A DNA stretch of 64,000 nucleotides from JADHMP01 sp016779985 (GCA_016779985.1 JADHMP010000002.1:186001-250000), one strand, 5' to 3'. Positions 34,645 to 43,280 are shown, numbered from the stretch's first letter. Notes: generated by a model from the sequence alone, not told the origin. Program-made: numbers and translations.

Positions 34645-35391
34645 ATGAAAGTATTAGAAGGAAAAACAGCTATAATCACAGGAGCCAGTAGGGGTATTGG
34701 AAGAGGTATAGCCAAGACCTTTACAGCCCACGGATGTAATGTGGCTTTCACTTATAACAGTAACAAAGATGCTGCTGAAAATTTAGTAGCGGACTTAAAA
34801 GACTCAAACGTAACAATAAAAGCCTATCAAAGCAACGCTGCTCATTTTAAGGCAGCTCAAGAATTGGTGGCTAAGATCTTAGAAGATTTTGGCTCCGTTG
34901 ATATTTTGGTTAATAATGCAGGTATCACCAAAGACAACCTTTTAATGCGAATGAGTGAAGATGATTTTGACCACGTGCTTGAAGTAAATCTCAAATCAGT
35001 ATTTAATATGACCCACGCAATACAGCGTGCCTTTTTAAAACAACGCCATGGGAGTTTAATTCATTTAAGCTCAGTGGTAGGTGTCAAAGGCAATGCAGGG
35101 CAATCAAATTATGCAGCCTCAAAAGCTGGAATCATTGGCTTTTCAAAATCAGTGGCTTTAGAATTAGGGTCTAGAAACATTAGAAGCAATGTGATTGCTC
35201 CTGGATTTATAGAAACAGAGATGACTGCACGACTTTCTGAAGAAGTAGTGCAAGGGTGGCGAAGTGGTATTCCTCTCAAGAGAGGAGGAACACCTAAAGA
35301 TGTGGCCGAAGCCTGTGTGTTTTTGGCCTCAGATCTATCCAGTTATATCACCGGACAAGTGCTCCATGTCGATGGAGGAATGTTAACTTAA
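34645..35391 (+). CDS. fabG: 3-oxoacyl-ACP reductase FabG
   Basis: 248 aa, classical SDR. The cofactor motif is TGASRGIGRG near residue 13, the NNAG motif VNNAGIT near 88, the catalytic Ser in LSSVVG near 141, and YAASKAG with Tyr-Lys near 154. The C-terminal GQVLHVDGGM is typical of FabG. It reduces 3-ketoacyl-ACP with NADPH in fatty-acid elongation. Its place after the lpx-fabZ run fits supply of hydroxyacyl chains. Confidence 0.93.
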   Translation: MKVLEGKTAIITGASRGIGRGIAKTFTAHGCNVAFTYNSNKDAAENLVADLKDSNVTIKAYQSNAAHFKAAQELVAKILEDFGSVDILVNNAGITKDNLLMRMSEDDFDHVLEVNLKSVFNMTHAIQRAFLKQRHGSLIHLSSVVGVKGNAGQSNYAASKAGIIGFSKSVALELGSRNIRSNVIAPGFIETEMTARLSEEVVQGWRSGIPLKRGGTPKDVAEACVFLASDLSSYITGQVLHVDGGMLT

Positions 35392-35403
35392 TTAAATTGA
35401 ATT

Positions 35404-36222
35404 ATGCAAAAATTACCTAAAATTGGACTTCCTGTTATATTGTTAGTCCTCGTTATTATTATTTTTATTTCCAAATCTTCTATCAACATTGGATATGGAG
35501 AAGCAGGAGTACTTTTTAAAACCTTTGGCGGTGGTGTTGATACTGAAAACCCTGCATTAGGTGAAGGGTTTCATATCATTGCACCATGGAATAAGGTCTA
35601 TGTCTACAATGTAAAGCAGCAAGAATTTTTTGAAGGTAACATGCAAGTGTTGTCCTCAAATGGTCTTGAAATTTCATTAGACGTTTCGGTGCTATATCAA
35701 CCCAAGCTAAGTGAAATTGGATTACTACACCAAACAAAAGGGGAAAACTACGTCAACATTGTTTTGATCCCGCAAATTAGAGCGGTTGCACGTTCAGTTG
35801 TAGGGCGTTATACTCCTGAGCAACTTTATTCTACTAAACGTGATGCTATTCAGAATGAAATTTTTGAAGAAACAATGAAAAATGTAGAAAGTCAGCACAT
35901 TCAACTCAATGCCGTCTTGGTTCGTGATGTAACACTACCAATTGCAATAAAAGAAGCTATTGAGCGTAAGTTGAGACAAGAACAAGAAGCTTTAGAATAT
36001 GAGTTTCGTTTAGAAAAAGCAAAACAAGAAGCTGAAAGACAGCGGATAGATGCTGAAGGGAAAGCAACAGCTAACCGTATTTTAAGTGCCTCATTAACTG
36101 ATAAAATTCTTCGTGAGAAAGGAATTGAAGCTACTGTAAAACTTTCAGAATCACCTAATTCAAAAGTGATTGTTGTGGGTAGTGGAGAGAGTGGCCTGCC
36201 TATAATTCTCGGGAATCAGTAA
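35404..36222 (+). CDS. SPFH/prohibitin family membrane protein
   Basis: 272 aa. One N-terminal membrane segment (about residues 7-23), then an SPFH/prohibitin domain (NIGYGEAGVLFKTFGGGVD through VLVRDVTLP) and a charged coiled coil from about 180 to 230 (KLRQEQEALEYEFRLEKA region). Prohibitin homologues form large membrane rings and scaffold proteases such as FtsH; the role here is unknown. It closes the lpx-fabG run, and the his leader begins shortly after. Confidence 0.9.
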   Translation: MQKLPKIGLPVILLVLVIIIFISKSSINIGYGEAGVLFKTFGGGVDTENPALGEGFHIIAPWNKVYVYNVKQQEFFEGNMQVLSSNGLEISLDVSVLYQPKLSEIGLLHQTKGENYVNIVLIPQIRAVARSVVGRYTPEQLYSTKRDAIQNEIFEETMKNVESQHIQLNAVLVRDVTLPIAIKEAIERKLRQEQEALEYEFRLEKAKQEAERQRIDAEGKATANRILSASLTDKILREKGIEATVKLSESPNSKVIVVGSGESGLPIILGNQ

Positions 36223-36228
36223 AAAGTT

Positions 36229-36260
36229 TTGTGAAATATCATTATTAATAAATATATTTG
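36229..36260 (+). promoter_or_regulatory. Predicted promoter of the his operon
   Basis: TTG at 36229-36231 followed after 21 nt by TATATTTG at 36253-36260. Both boxes and the spacing agree with the Bacteroidetes TTG-N17-23-TAnnTTTG promoter. Transcription would begin around 36264-36267, only a few bases before the leader ORF. Confidence 0.55.
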
Positions 36261-36268
36261 CACCAATA

Positions 36269-36325
36269 ATGAAAACTAAAACTACAAATCATCATCTAAA
36301 TAACTGCCTATCAAGCGTGTGGTAA
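36269..36325 (+). CDS. Histidine operon leader peptide
   Basis: An 18-codon ORF, ATG to TAA, with tandem His codons (CAT CAT at codons 8-9, positions 36290-36295). It sits between the predicted his promoter and an intrinsic terminator, immediately ahead of hisG. The role inferred is a sensor: a ribosome starved of charged His-tRNA would pause at codons 8-9. Two His codons are few compared with the seven in the enterobacterial hisL, so I call this from context plus the RNA pairing, not from the peptide alone. Confidence 0.62.
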   Translation: MKTKTTNHHLNNCLSSVW

Positions 36326-36382
36326 GATGATTTTTATGCATTCATATAGAACCCGTTTGAGCATCAAGCGGGTTTTTTTTTA
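36291..36382 (+). promoter_or_regulatory. Histidine attenuator (alternative RNA structures)
   Basis: Three pairings can be drawn. (1) 36291-36297 (covering the His codons) with 36325-36331, a 7-bp stem. (2) 36311-36317 (TCAAGCG) with 36354-36360 (CGTTTGA), an antiterminator with one G-U pair. (3) The terminator hairpin at 36350-36374. Pairings 2 and 3 compete for the same arm, because ATCAAGCG occurs both in the leader (36310-36317) and in the terminator 3' arm (36363-36370). A ribosome paused at the His codons leaves 36311-36317 free, so pairing 2 forms and hisG is read; a ribosome reaching the stop at 36325 would cover it, so pairing 3 forms. This is inference from sequence. Confidence 0.6.
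36350..36382 (+). terminator. Intrinsic terminator (attenuator) before hisG
   Basis: The 11-bp stem is AACCCGTTTGA (36350-36360) with TCAAGCGGGTT (36364-36374), one G-U pair, loop GCA, followed by nine T residues (36373-36381). It ends 17 bp before the hisG ATG, so it can only act as a regulated terminator of the his operon or as the end of the upstream unit. Confidence 0.8.
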
Positions 36383-36398
36383 ATATAAAAAGAAAAGA

Positions 36399-37250
36399 AT
36401 GGTTAAAATTGCAATACAAAAATCAGGAAGGCTTAACCAAGATTCCTTGGCATTGCTAAAAAATTGTGGGATTGCTATTGACAACGGAAAGGACCAATTG
36501 AAAGCTTCAGCACGAAATTTTCCGGTAGAAATCTTTTTTTTACGCAATGGTGATATTCCACAATACCTCCGCGATGGAGTGGTAGATTTAGCTATTTTGG
36601 GCAACAATACTTTAGAAGAAAAAGGAGGAGATTTAGAAATTATTGAACCACTCGGTTTTTCAAGATGTCGCGTATCCATTGCCATTCCTAAGGATAAAAA
36701 CTTCTCTTCTACCAAAGATTTAGAAGGCAAGCGCATTGCTACTTCCTATCCTAACACTGTTATGTCCTTTTTGAAGAAAGAGGGTATCAATGCTGAACTA
36801 CACATCATCAATGGCTCTGTGGAAATTGCACCTAATATTGGACTTGCTGATGCCATTTGTGATATCGTTTCTAGTGGAAGCACCTTATTTAAAAATAATT
36901 TAAAAGAAGTAATCACCATTAGTGAATCTCAGGCAGTGCTTGTACAGTCGCCCTTAATCAAAAAGGAGCAAATTACAATTATAGATAAAATCAGATTTCG
37001 AATTCGCGCAGTGCTTCGAGCCAAAAAATCTAAATATATATTGTTAAATATTCCTAATGATAAAATAGAACCGATCACTAAGATTCTTCCTGTTTTAAAA
37101 AGTCCTACTGTATTACCTTTGGCTAAAGAAGGGTGGAGCTCGCTGCATTCAGTAATTAATGAAGGGGATTTTTGGGAAGTAATAGACGCTCTCAAAGCAG
37201 AAGGCGCTGAAGACATTTTAGTGATTCCAATTGAAAAAATGGTGTTATGA
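36399..37250 (+). CDS. hisG: ATP phosphoribosyltransferase (long form)
   Basis: 283 aa, the long HisG with a C-terminal PII-like regulatory domain (from about 205), so HisZ is not needed and feedback inhibition by histidine is expected. Landmarks are AIQKSGRLNQDSL at the N-terminus, RDGVVDLAILGNNTLEE near residue 62, and DAICDIVSSGSTLFKNNL near 150. It catalyses the first step of histidine synthesis from ATP and PRPP. It is the first structural gene of the his operon and overlaps hisD by 4 bp. Confidence 0.95.
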   Translation: MVKIAIQKSGRLNQDSLALLKNCGIAIDNGKDQLKASARNFPVEIFFLRNGDIPQYLRDGVVDLAILGNNTLEEKGGDLEIIEPLGFSRCRVSIAIPKDKNFSSTKDLEGKRIATSYPNTVMSFLKKEGINAELHIINGSVEIAPNIGLADAICDIVSSGSTLFKNNLKEVITISESQAVLVQSPLIKKEQITIIDKIRFRIRAVLRAKKSKYILLNIPNDKIEPITKILPVLKSPTVLPLAKEGWSSLHSVINEGDFWEVIDALKAEGAEDILVIPIEKMVL

Positions 37251-38533
37251 TGGAACAAATAGAGTATCCAAGCCAGTCTCTTTGGAACACAATTTTAGCA
37301 AGGCCAACTGATAGCTATGATAGTTTAGAGCCTTTGGTTAAAGAGGTTTTTGATGAAGTGGCTACTAAAGGAGATAAGGCAGTAAAACAATATACAGAGC
37401 AGTTTGACGGTGTACTTATAGAGGACCTACAAGTTCCTCAGAAGGCATTAGATGCTGCTGCAGAGGCTTTATCAGACGAACTAAAAAAGGCAATGACTCA
37501 AGCCAAACAAAACATTGAAAAATTTCATCGTGCCCAAAAAACTTCTAAAGTAGAGTTGACAACACAAGCTGGGGTGCACTGTTGGCAAGAAAAACGGCCT
37601 GTTGAAAAAGTAGGGCTATATATTCCAGGGGGATCTGCACCACTTTTTTCTACCATAATGATGTTAGCCATTCCGGCTCAAATTGCTGGTTGCCAGGAGC
37701 GAATACTCTGTACTCCTCCCAATGAAAAGGGAGATGTAGATCCTGCCATTTTATATGCCGCTCAATTGTGTGGCATTACAACAGTCTATCGAGTAGGGGG
37801 CATACAAGCTATTGCTGCCATGACACTTGGAACAGCCTCAATTCCTAAAGTATATAAGATTTTTGGCCCAGGAAATCAATTTGTAACAGCGGCAAAGCAA
37901 TGGGCCACAAAATTTCAAGTGGCTATAGATTTACCTGCTGGGCCAAGTGAATTATTAGTTGCGGCTGATGCTACTTCAAATCCTAACTACGTTGCTGCAG
38001 ATTTACTTTCTCAAGCAGAACACGGACCAGACAGTCAAGTAGTATTAGTTAGTACTTCTTCATCTCTTATTGAGGCCGTTAGAAAAGCGATCGATATTCA
38101 ACTTGAGCAACTCCCAAGAAAAGAAATAGCTACTCAAGCATTAGAGAATTCTAAAGTAATTTTAGTTGCCTCAGATGCAGCCGCTATCGATCTTATAAAT
38201 GCCTATGCACCAGAACACTATATTATAATGACCGAAAACGAACAAGACTATGTTGATGGGGTGCAGAATGCAGGGTCGGTTTTTATTGGAGCCTATACAC
38301 CGGAAAGTGCAGGTGATTATGCTTCTGGGACCAACCACACTTTGCCCACCAATGGCTATGCTCGACAATACAGCGGTGTGAATTTAGATAGCTTTATGAA
38401 AGCCATAACTTTTCAAAAAATAACAGACAACGGACTCCAAAAGTTAGGCCCTGCTATAGAAATCATGGCGACTGCTGAAGGTTTAGAAGCGCATAAAAAT
38501 GCCGTCAGTATTCGTTTAAAAGATCTCTTATGA
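37247..38533 (+). CDS. hisD: Histidinol dehydrogenase
   Basis: 428 aa. The family motif KIFGPGNQFVTAAKQ is near residue 204, and the zinc/active-site segment LLSQAEHGPDSQVV is near 250. It performs the last two oxidations from histidinol to histidine. Two adjacent ATGs (37247, 37250) are possible starts; both overlap the hisG stop, indicating translational coupling. It overlaps hisC by 4 bp. Confidence 0.95.
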   Translation: MMEQIEYPSQSLWNTILARPTDSYDSLEPLVKEVFDEVATKGDKAVKQYTEQFDGVLIEDLQVPQKALDAAAEALSDELKKAMTQAKQNIEKFHRAQKTSKVELTTQAGVHCWQEKRPVEKVGLYIPGGSAPLFSTIMMLAIPAQIAGCQERILCTPPNEKGDVDPAILYAAQLCGITTVYRVGGIQAIAAMTLGTASIPKVYKIFGPGNQFVTAAKQWATKFQVAIDLPAGPSELLVAADATSNPNYVAADLLSQAEHGPDSQVVLVSTSSSLIEAVRKAIDIQLEQLPRKEIATQALENSKVILVASDAAAIDLINAYAPEHYIIMTENEQDYVDGVQNAGSVFIGAYTPESAGDYASGTNHTLPTNGYARQYSGVNLDSFMKAITFQKITDNGLQKLGPAIEIMATAEGLEAHKNAVSIRLKDLL

Positions 38534-39582
38534 AACCTTTAGAACTCAAATTCCTTTTGCGTCCAGCTATCAAAGCATTAAAACCCTACAGTTCTGCTCG
38601 GCAAGAATTTATAGGAGGTACTAAGGAAATGATTTTGCTTGATGCCAATGAGAATCCCTATCCTTCTGAAGTAAATCGTTATCCCGACCCAATGCAATGG
38701 GAATTTAAAAAAGCAATTGCGCAGTGGAAAAACTGTAGCCCTGAACAACTTTTTTTGAGTAATGGTAGCGATGAAGTAATTGCACACCTCATTACCGCAT
38801 TTTGTGAACCAAAAGAAGATCATATTATCCTTGTGCCTCCCACTTTTGGGATGTATGCTGTGGCAGCAAATATCTTAGGTGTTACTCAAAAAAACATACC
38901 TTTAACTATTGATTATCAATTAGATACTAAGTCTATTTTAGAACAAGCAGACAGCCATTCTAAAGTGCTTTTTATTCCAACTCCCAACAATCCCACAGCT
39001 AACAGCTTTAAAAAAGGAGCTATTTTGGAATTAGTAGAAAAATTTCCAGGAATTGTTTGTGTAGATGAGGCCTATGCGGAGTTTGCCCAAGCAAATAGTT
39101 TTGTCAATCAACTCAAATCTTTCTCCAATTTAGTTGTGTTACAAACTTTTTCTAAGGCCCAAGGGATGGCAGGTATAAGATTAGGAATCACATTTGCTCA
39201 CAAAGACATTGTTACTGTATTAAATAAAATCAAAGCCCCATATAATCTCAATTATTTAACTCAAAAAGCAGCATTAGCGCAATTAAAAGCACAAGATAAG
39301 ATTCAAGAACAAGTGGCCGTTCTTCTCACTGAACGTGATCGTTTAATTGCTGAAATAGAGGCTATTGGGTTTGTTGAAAAGGTTTTTCCTACAGATGCTA
39401 ATTTTTTTCTTATTCGTGTTGACGATAGCCTTAAACGCTATACACAACTGTTAAAAAATGGAATTGTTGTCCGACACACCTCCAAACAGCTGTTATGCGA
39501 AAATACATTAAGAATAACGGTAGGTTTGACCAAAGAAAATGATGCCTTATTGGCTGCTTTAAGAAAAATGGATGCACAGTGA
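38530..39582 (+). CDS. hisC: Histidinol-phosphate aminotransferase
   Basis: 350 aa, class I/II PLP aminotransferase. The N-terminal LLDANENPYPS is the HisC motif, LSNGSDEVIAHLI is near residue 75, and the PLP lysine lies in TFSKAQGMAGIRLG near 200. It transaminates imidazole-acetol phosphate. It is flanked by hisD and hisB with 4-bp overlaps. Confidence 0.95.
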   Translation: MKPLELKFLLRPAIKALKPYSSARQEFIGGTKEMILLDANENPYPSEVNRYPDPMQWEFKKAIAQWKNCSPEQLFLSNGSDEVIAHLITAFCEPKEDHIILVPPTFGMYAVAANILGVTQKNIPLTIDYQLDTKSILEQADSHSKVLFIPTPNNPTANSFKKGAILELVEKFPGIVCVDEAYAEFAQANSFVNQLKSFSNLVVLQTFSKAQGMAGIRLGITFAHKDIVTVLNKIKAPYNLNYLTQKAALAQLKAQDKIQEQVAVLLTERDRLIAEIEAIGFVEKVFPTDANFFLIRVDDSLKRYTQLLKNGIVVRHTSKQLLCENTLRITVGLTKENDALLAALRKMDAQ

Positions 39583-40709
39583 AAGATAAAGTTTTATTCA
39601 TAGATCGAGACGGAACATTAACACTAGAACCGAAGGATTATCAACTAGATGCCTTTGAAAAACTAGAGTTTTATCCTCAATCATTAACTTATTTGGGAAA
39701 AATAGCTCGTGAATTAGATTACCAATTAGTGTTAGTCACAAACCAAGATGGGCTAGGCACTTCCCGTTTTCCAGAAGAGAGTTTTTGGCCTGTTCATAAT
39801 TTTATCCTAAAAAGTTTTAAAAACGAAGGAGTAGTATTTGACGAAGTGTGCATAGATCGAAGTTTTCCTGAAGACCAATCACCAAATAGAAAACCAAGAA
39901 CAGGAATGATAGCCCATTATCTTCAGGGCAACTATGACATCAAACAATCTTATGTGATTGGGGATAGATTAACTGACATGGAATTAGCTAAAAATATGGG
40001 ATGCAAAGGTATTTTTATTGCAACAGACGAAGGTTTAGGAGCTGAAGAAACGCAAACAAAAGGGCTAAAAAATGATATCGCATTTACCACAACTTCTTGG
40101 AAATCAATATATACCTATTTAAAAGCTGGAAGTCGAACAGCCACTATTCAAAGAAAAACAAATGAAACCGATATTAAAATAAATCTTAGTCTTGATGGAA
40201 CAGGAATAAGCAACATTCAAACTGGCTTATCCTTTTTTGATCATATGCTAGATCAACTTGCTCGACATGGGGGAATGGACATCACAATTATCACTAAAGG
40301 AGATTTGGAAGTTGATGAACACCACACCATAGAAGACACTGCAATCGCACTCGGCGAAGCTTTTTCTCAAGCTCTAGGAGATAAATTGGGTATAGCCCGC
40401 TATGGCTTTTGTCTCCCGATGGATGATTGTTTAGCTCAAGTTGCCCTTGATTTTGGCGGGCGTAATTGGCTCAAATGGAAGGCATCATTCAAACGCGAAA
40501 AAATTGGTGATATGCCCACAGAAATGTTTTTTCATTTTTTCAAATCTTTTACAGATGGGGCCAAAGCCAATCTCAATATAAAGGCAGAGGGAAACAATGA
40601 ACACCATAAGATTGAAGCCATTTTCAAGGCTTTTGCTAAAGCTATTAAAGCCGCTGTAGAAAGAGATGCAGATAAATTAATTCTACCCTCAACCAAAGGT
40701 ATGCTTTAA
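39579..40709 (+). CDS. hisB: Bifunctional histidinol-phosphatase / imidazoleglycerol-phosphate dehydratase
   Basis: 376 aa, starting with GTG at 39579 inside the hisC stop. The N-terminal HAD-type phosphatase domain (about 1-170) has FIDRDGTLT at residues 6-14. The C-terminal dehydratase domain (about 180-376) has VDEHHTIEDTAIALG near 245 and a second metal cluster near 350 (NEHHKIEAIFKAFAKA). The fusion joins steps 6 and 8 of histidine synthesis, as in enterobacteria and other Bacteroidetes. Confidence 0.95.
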   Translation: MKDKVLFIDRDGTLTLEPKDYQLDAFEKLEFYPQSLTYLGKIARELDYQLVLVTNQDGLGTSRFPEESFWPVHNFILKSFKNEGVVFDEVCIDRSFPEDQSPNRKPRTGMIAHYLQGNYDIKQSYVIGDRLTDMELAKNMGCKGIFIATDEGLGAEETQTKGLKNDIAFTTTSWKSIYTYLKAGSRTATIQRKTNETDIKINLSLDGTGISNIQTGLSFFDHMLDQLARHGGMDITIITKGDLEVDEHHTIEDTAIALGEAFSQALGDKLGIARYGFCLPMDDCLAQVALDFGGRNWLKWKASFKREKIGDMPTEMFFHFFKSFTDGAKANLNIKAEGNNEHHKIEAIFKAFAKAIKAAVERDADKLILPSTKGML

Positions 40710-40711
40710 AG

Positions 40712-41293
40712 ATGAAAGCGGTAATTATTGATTATGGGGCTGGAAACGTTAAAAGCCTACAATTTGCTTTAGAGCGTTTAGGCGTAAAAGCGCCTTTGAG
40801 TAGTGATGCTCAAAGTATTGCTTCAGCTGACAGAGTTTTTTTTCCAGGTCAGGGAGAGGCAAGCAATGCCATGCAAAAACTTCAAGCACATAATTTGATA
40901 GAAGTGATCAAGAACTTACAACAGCCTGTCTTAGGAATTTGTCTTGGAATGCAATTATTGCTAGAGCATACTGAAGAAGGCAATACTCAGGGACTAGGAC
41001 TAATCAAGGGAGTTGTCAAACGTTTTCCAAATACCCTAAAGGTGCCACAAATGGGATGGAATACTATTGAAATCGATACATACCCTTTATTTAACCAGAT
41101 TGAGAATGGTGCTTACATGTATTTAGTGCATAGTTATTTTGTGCCTTTAATACCAGAAACCATTGCACAGTCAAACTACAATGGGAATTATACTGTGGCA
41201 CTTCAAAAGGATAATTTTTATGGGGTACAATTTCACCCCGAAAAGAGCAGTAAGGCAGGTCAAAAATTATTAGAAAACTTTTTAGCCTTATGA
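40712..41293 (+). CDS. hisH: Imidazole glycerol phosphate synthase glutaminase subunit
   Basis: 193 aa, class I glutamine amidotransferase. The nucleophile Cys is in GICLGMQLLLEH near residue 77, and the His-Glu pair in YGVQFHPEKSS near 177. With HisF it makes IGP and AICAR. Two bases follow hisB and it overlaps hisA by 4 bp. Its partner hisF lies two genes downstream. Confidence 0.95.
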   Translation: MKAVIIDYGAGNVKSLQFALERLGVKAPLSSDAQSIASADRVFFPGQGEASNAMQKLQAHNLIEVIKNLQQPVLGICLGMQLLLEHTEEGNTQGLGLIKGVVKRFPNTLKVPQMGWNTIEIDTYPLFNQIENGAYMYLVHSYFVPLIPETIAQSNYNGNYTVALQKDNFYGVQFHPEKSSKAGQKLLENFLAL

Positions 41294-42021
41294 GAATTAT
41301 CCCTGCCATAGATCTTATTGATGGTAAATGTGTTCGCCTTGCCCAAGGAGACTACAATACCAAAAAGATTTATAACCAAGACCCTCTAGAAGTGGCCAAA
41401 TCTTTCGAAGGGGCTGGCATCCAATATTTACATTTAGTAGATTTAGACGGTGCAAAAGCCAAGCATATTGTTAATTATAAAACTTTAGAAAAAATTGCCT
41501 CACACACATCGCTCTCAATTGATTTTGGTGGAGGTTTAAAAAGTAATGAAGATTTAAAAATTGCATTTGAAAACGGAGCCAATCAAATAACAGGAGGTAG
41601 CATAGCTGTCAACAATAAAACTGTCTTTTTAGAGTGGCTAGAAGTTTATGGTAAATCAAAAATCATCTTAGGAGCTGATGTAAAAGGGGAGAAAATCGCA
41701 ACAAATGGTTGGACTAAGACCTCAGACCAGTCACTATTTGAGTTTTTAGAGTTCTATAAAATTAAAGGAGTTCAATATGTTATTTGCACTGACATCAGTA
41801 AAGATGGAATGTTGCAGGGCCCTGCTTTGAATCTATACAAGCAACTTATTTCTGAAACAGGGTTGTCTCTCATTGCCTCTGGTGGTGTGGCTACTATGGA
41901 TGATTTATCACAGCTTGAGCTATTGGGCTGCGAAGGTGCTATAGTAGGAAAGGCTGTTTATGAAAATCAAATAGCATTAAAAGATTTAGAAAAATTTATT
42001 ATCAATCAGTCCCATGAATAA
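41290..42021 (+). CDS. hisA: ProFAR isomerase
   Basis: 243 aa (beta/alpha)8 barrel. The general base Asp is in AIDLIDGKCVRLAQG (residue 7-8) and the second Asp in ILGADVKGE near 130; the phosphate loops are GGGLKSN near 79 and ASGGVATMDD near 200. It isomerises ProFAR to PRFAR. Its 3' end overlaps the DinB-like gene by 8 bp, so that gene is part of the operon. Confidence 0.95.
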   Translation: MRIIPAIDLIDGKCVRLAQGDYNTKKIYNQDPLEVAKSFEGAGIQYLHLVDLDGAKAKHIVNYKTLEKIASHTSLSIDFGGGLKSNEDLKIAFENGANQITGGSIAVNNKTVFLEWLEVYGKSKIILGADVKGEKIATNGWTKTSDQSLFEFLEFYKIKGVQYVICTDISKDGMLQGPALNLYKQLISETGLSLIASGGVATMDDLSQLELLGCEGAIVGKAVYENQIALKDLEKFIINQSHE

Positions 42022-42523
42022 ACATTTAGTTGAGGAGTTTAAAAGTCAAACCAACTTTCGGTTGGACGAAGGCTTACGAATGGTAAATTTAGCCCTAGAC
42101 AAAACAACAGAAACACAACTGTGGCAACTTCCCTATGATGGGGGTATGCGGCTTGGAAATCAATTATTACATATGGCTGGAAATCTTAGGCAATACGTCC
42201 TTTCAGGAGTAGGTAAACAAGAAGATAGGCGCAACCGACCCTTAGAATTTGAAACTAAAGAGGGAAAAACAAAAAAGGAATTAGTGAACGCTTTAACCAA
42301 TACGGTTCAAGAGGCGAAAGAAGTGATCAATCAAACCTCTCAAGAAGAGCTACTCAAAAACTATATTCTTCAAGGCTTTACACTTTCAGGCCTTGGTGCA
42401 GTTTTACATGCTGTAGAACATTTTTCATATCACACTGGACAAATAGCTTTTTGTGTGAAACAATTTACGGGAGAAGATTTAGGGTTTTATGCTGCTTTAG
42501 ATTTGAATCAAAAAAATAGTTGA
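42014..42523 (+). CDS. DinB-fold protein embedded in the his operon
   Basis: 169 aa, four-helix DinB/YfiT-like protein. A likely metal triad is His53 (LLHMAGN), His136 and His140 (EHFSYHTGQ). Superfamily members include metal-dependent thiol-S-transferases and hydrolases; this one has no assigned role. It overlaps hisA by 8 bp and lies one base before hisF, so its expression is locked to histidine synthesis. Codon use and base composition look like the neighbouring genes, giving no sign of a recent insertion. A role in histidine metabolism is possible but unproven. Confidence 0.85.
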   Translation: MNKHLVEEFKSQTNFRLDEGLRMVNLALDKTTETQLWQLPYDGGMRLGNQLLHMAGNLRQYVLSGVGKQEDRRNRPLEFETKEGKTKKELVNALTNTVQEAKEVINQTSQEELLKNYILQGFTLSGLGAVLHAVEHFSYHTGQIAFCVKQFTGEDLGFYAALDLNQKNS

Positions 42524-42524
42524 T

Positions 42525-43280
42525 ATGCTGACTAAAAGAATCATACCCTGCCTGGATATTAAAGATGGTAGAACGGTTAAAGGAGTCAATTTTATTAACC
42601 TTCGCGATGCTGGAGATCCTGTTGAACTAGCTGCAAGATATGCTGCCGAGGGTGCTGATGAATTGGTTTTTCTAGACATTTCGGCCACAGAGCAAAGAAG
42701 AAAAACACTGTCTAATCTGGTACTCAATGTAGCAGCAGCAGTAGATATTCCTTTCACCGTAGGAGGAGGGATAGCCACTCAAGAAGATGTGGCAGCTGTT
42801 CTTCAGAATGGGGCAGACAAAGTCTCCATTAATTCTGCAGCAGTCAAAAACCCTTCATTAATTGATACGCTATCTCAAAAATTTGGAAATCAATGTATTG
42901 TTGTGGCCATAGATGCAAAGAAGATAGAAGGGCTTTGGAAAGTCCACCTAGTAGGAGGAAAAGTCCCAACCGAAATAGATCTTTTTGAATGGGCCAAAGA
43001 GGTGGAAACCCGTGGAGCAGGTGAAATTCTGTTTACTTCTATGGATCATGATGGTACCAAAAATGGTTTTGCCAGTGAAGCCCTTGCCCAATTAGCAGAA
43101 AATATAAACATTCCTATTATTGCCTCTGGGGGTGCTGGAAATAAAGCACACTTTAGTGATGCCTTCAAAATTGGAAAAGCAGATGCTGCATTAGCAGCAA
43201 GTGTATTTCATTTTGGAGAAATTCCCATTCCAGAATTAAAAACTTATCTTCAAAAACAAGAAATACCAATACGACTATAA
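42525..43280 (+). CDS. hisF: Imidazole glycerol phosphate synthase cyclase subunit
   Basis: 251 aa barrel. The catalytic Asp residues are in CLDIKDGRTVKGVNF (near 11) and VVAIDAKK (near 130); the phosphate loops are VGGGIATQED near 83 and IASGGAGNKAHF near 200. It cyclises PRFAR with ammonia from HisH. It lies one base after the DinB-like gene and directly before hisIE. Confidence 0.96.
   Translation: MLTKRIIPCLDIKDGRTVKGVNFINLRDAGDPVELAARYAAEGADELVFLDISATEQRRKTLSNLVLNVAAAVDIPFTVGGGIATQEDVAAVLQNGADKVSINSAAVKNPSLIDTLSQKFGNQCIVVAIDAKKIEGLWKVHLVGGKVPTEIDLFEWAKEVETRGAGEILFTSMDHDGTKNGFASEALAQLAENINIPIIASGGAGNKAHFSDAFKIGKADAALAASVFHFGEIPIPELKTYLQKQEIPIRL

Noticed and set aside
42014..42523. Recent horizontal insertion of the DinB gene
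   Set aside because: Base composition and codon use look like the flanking his genes, and there are no repeats or mobile-element remnants at its ends.
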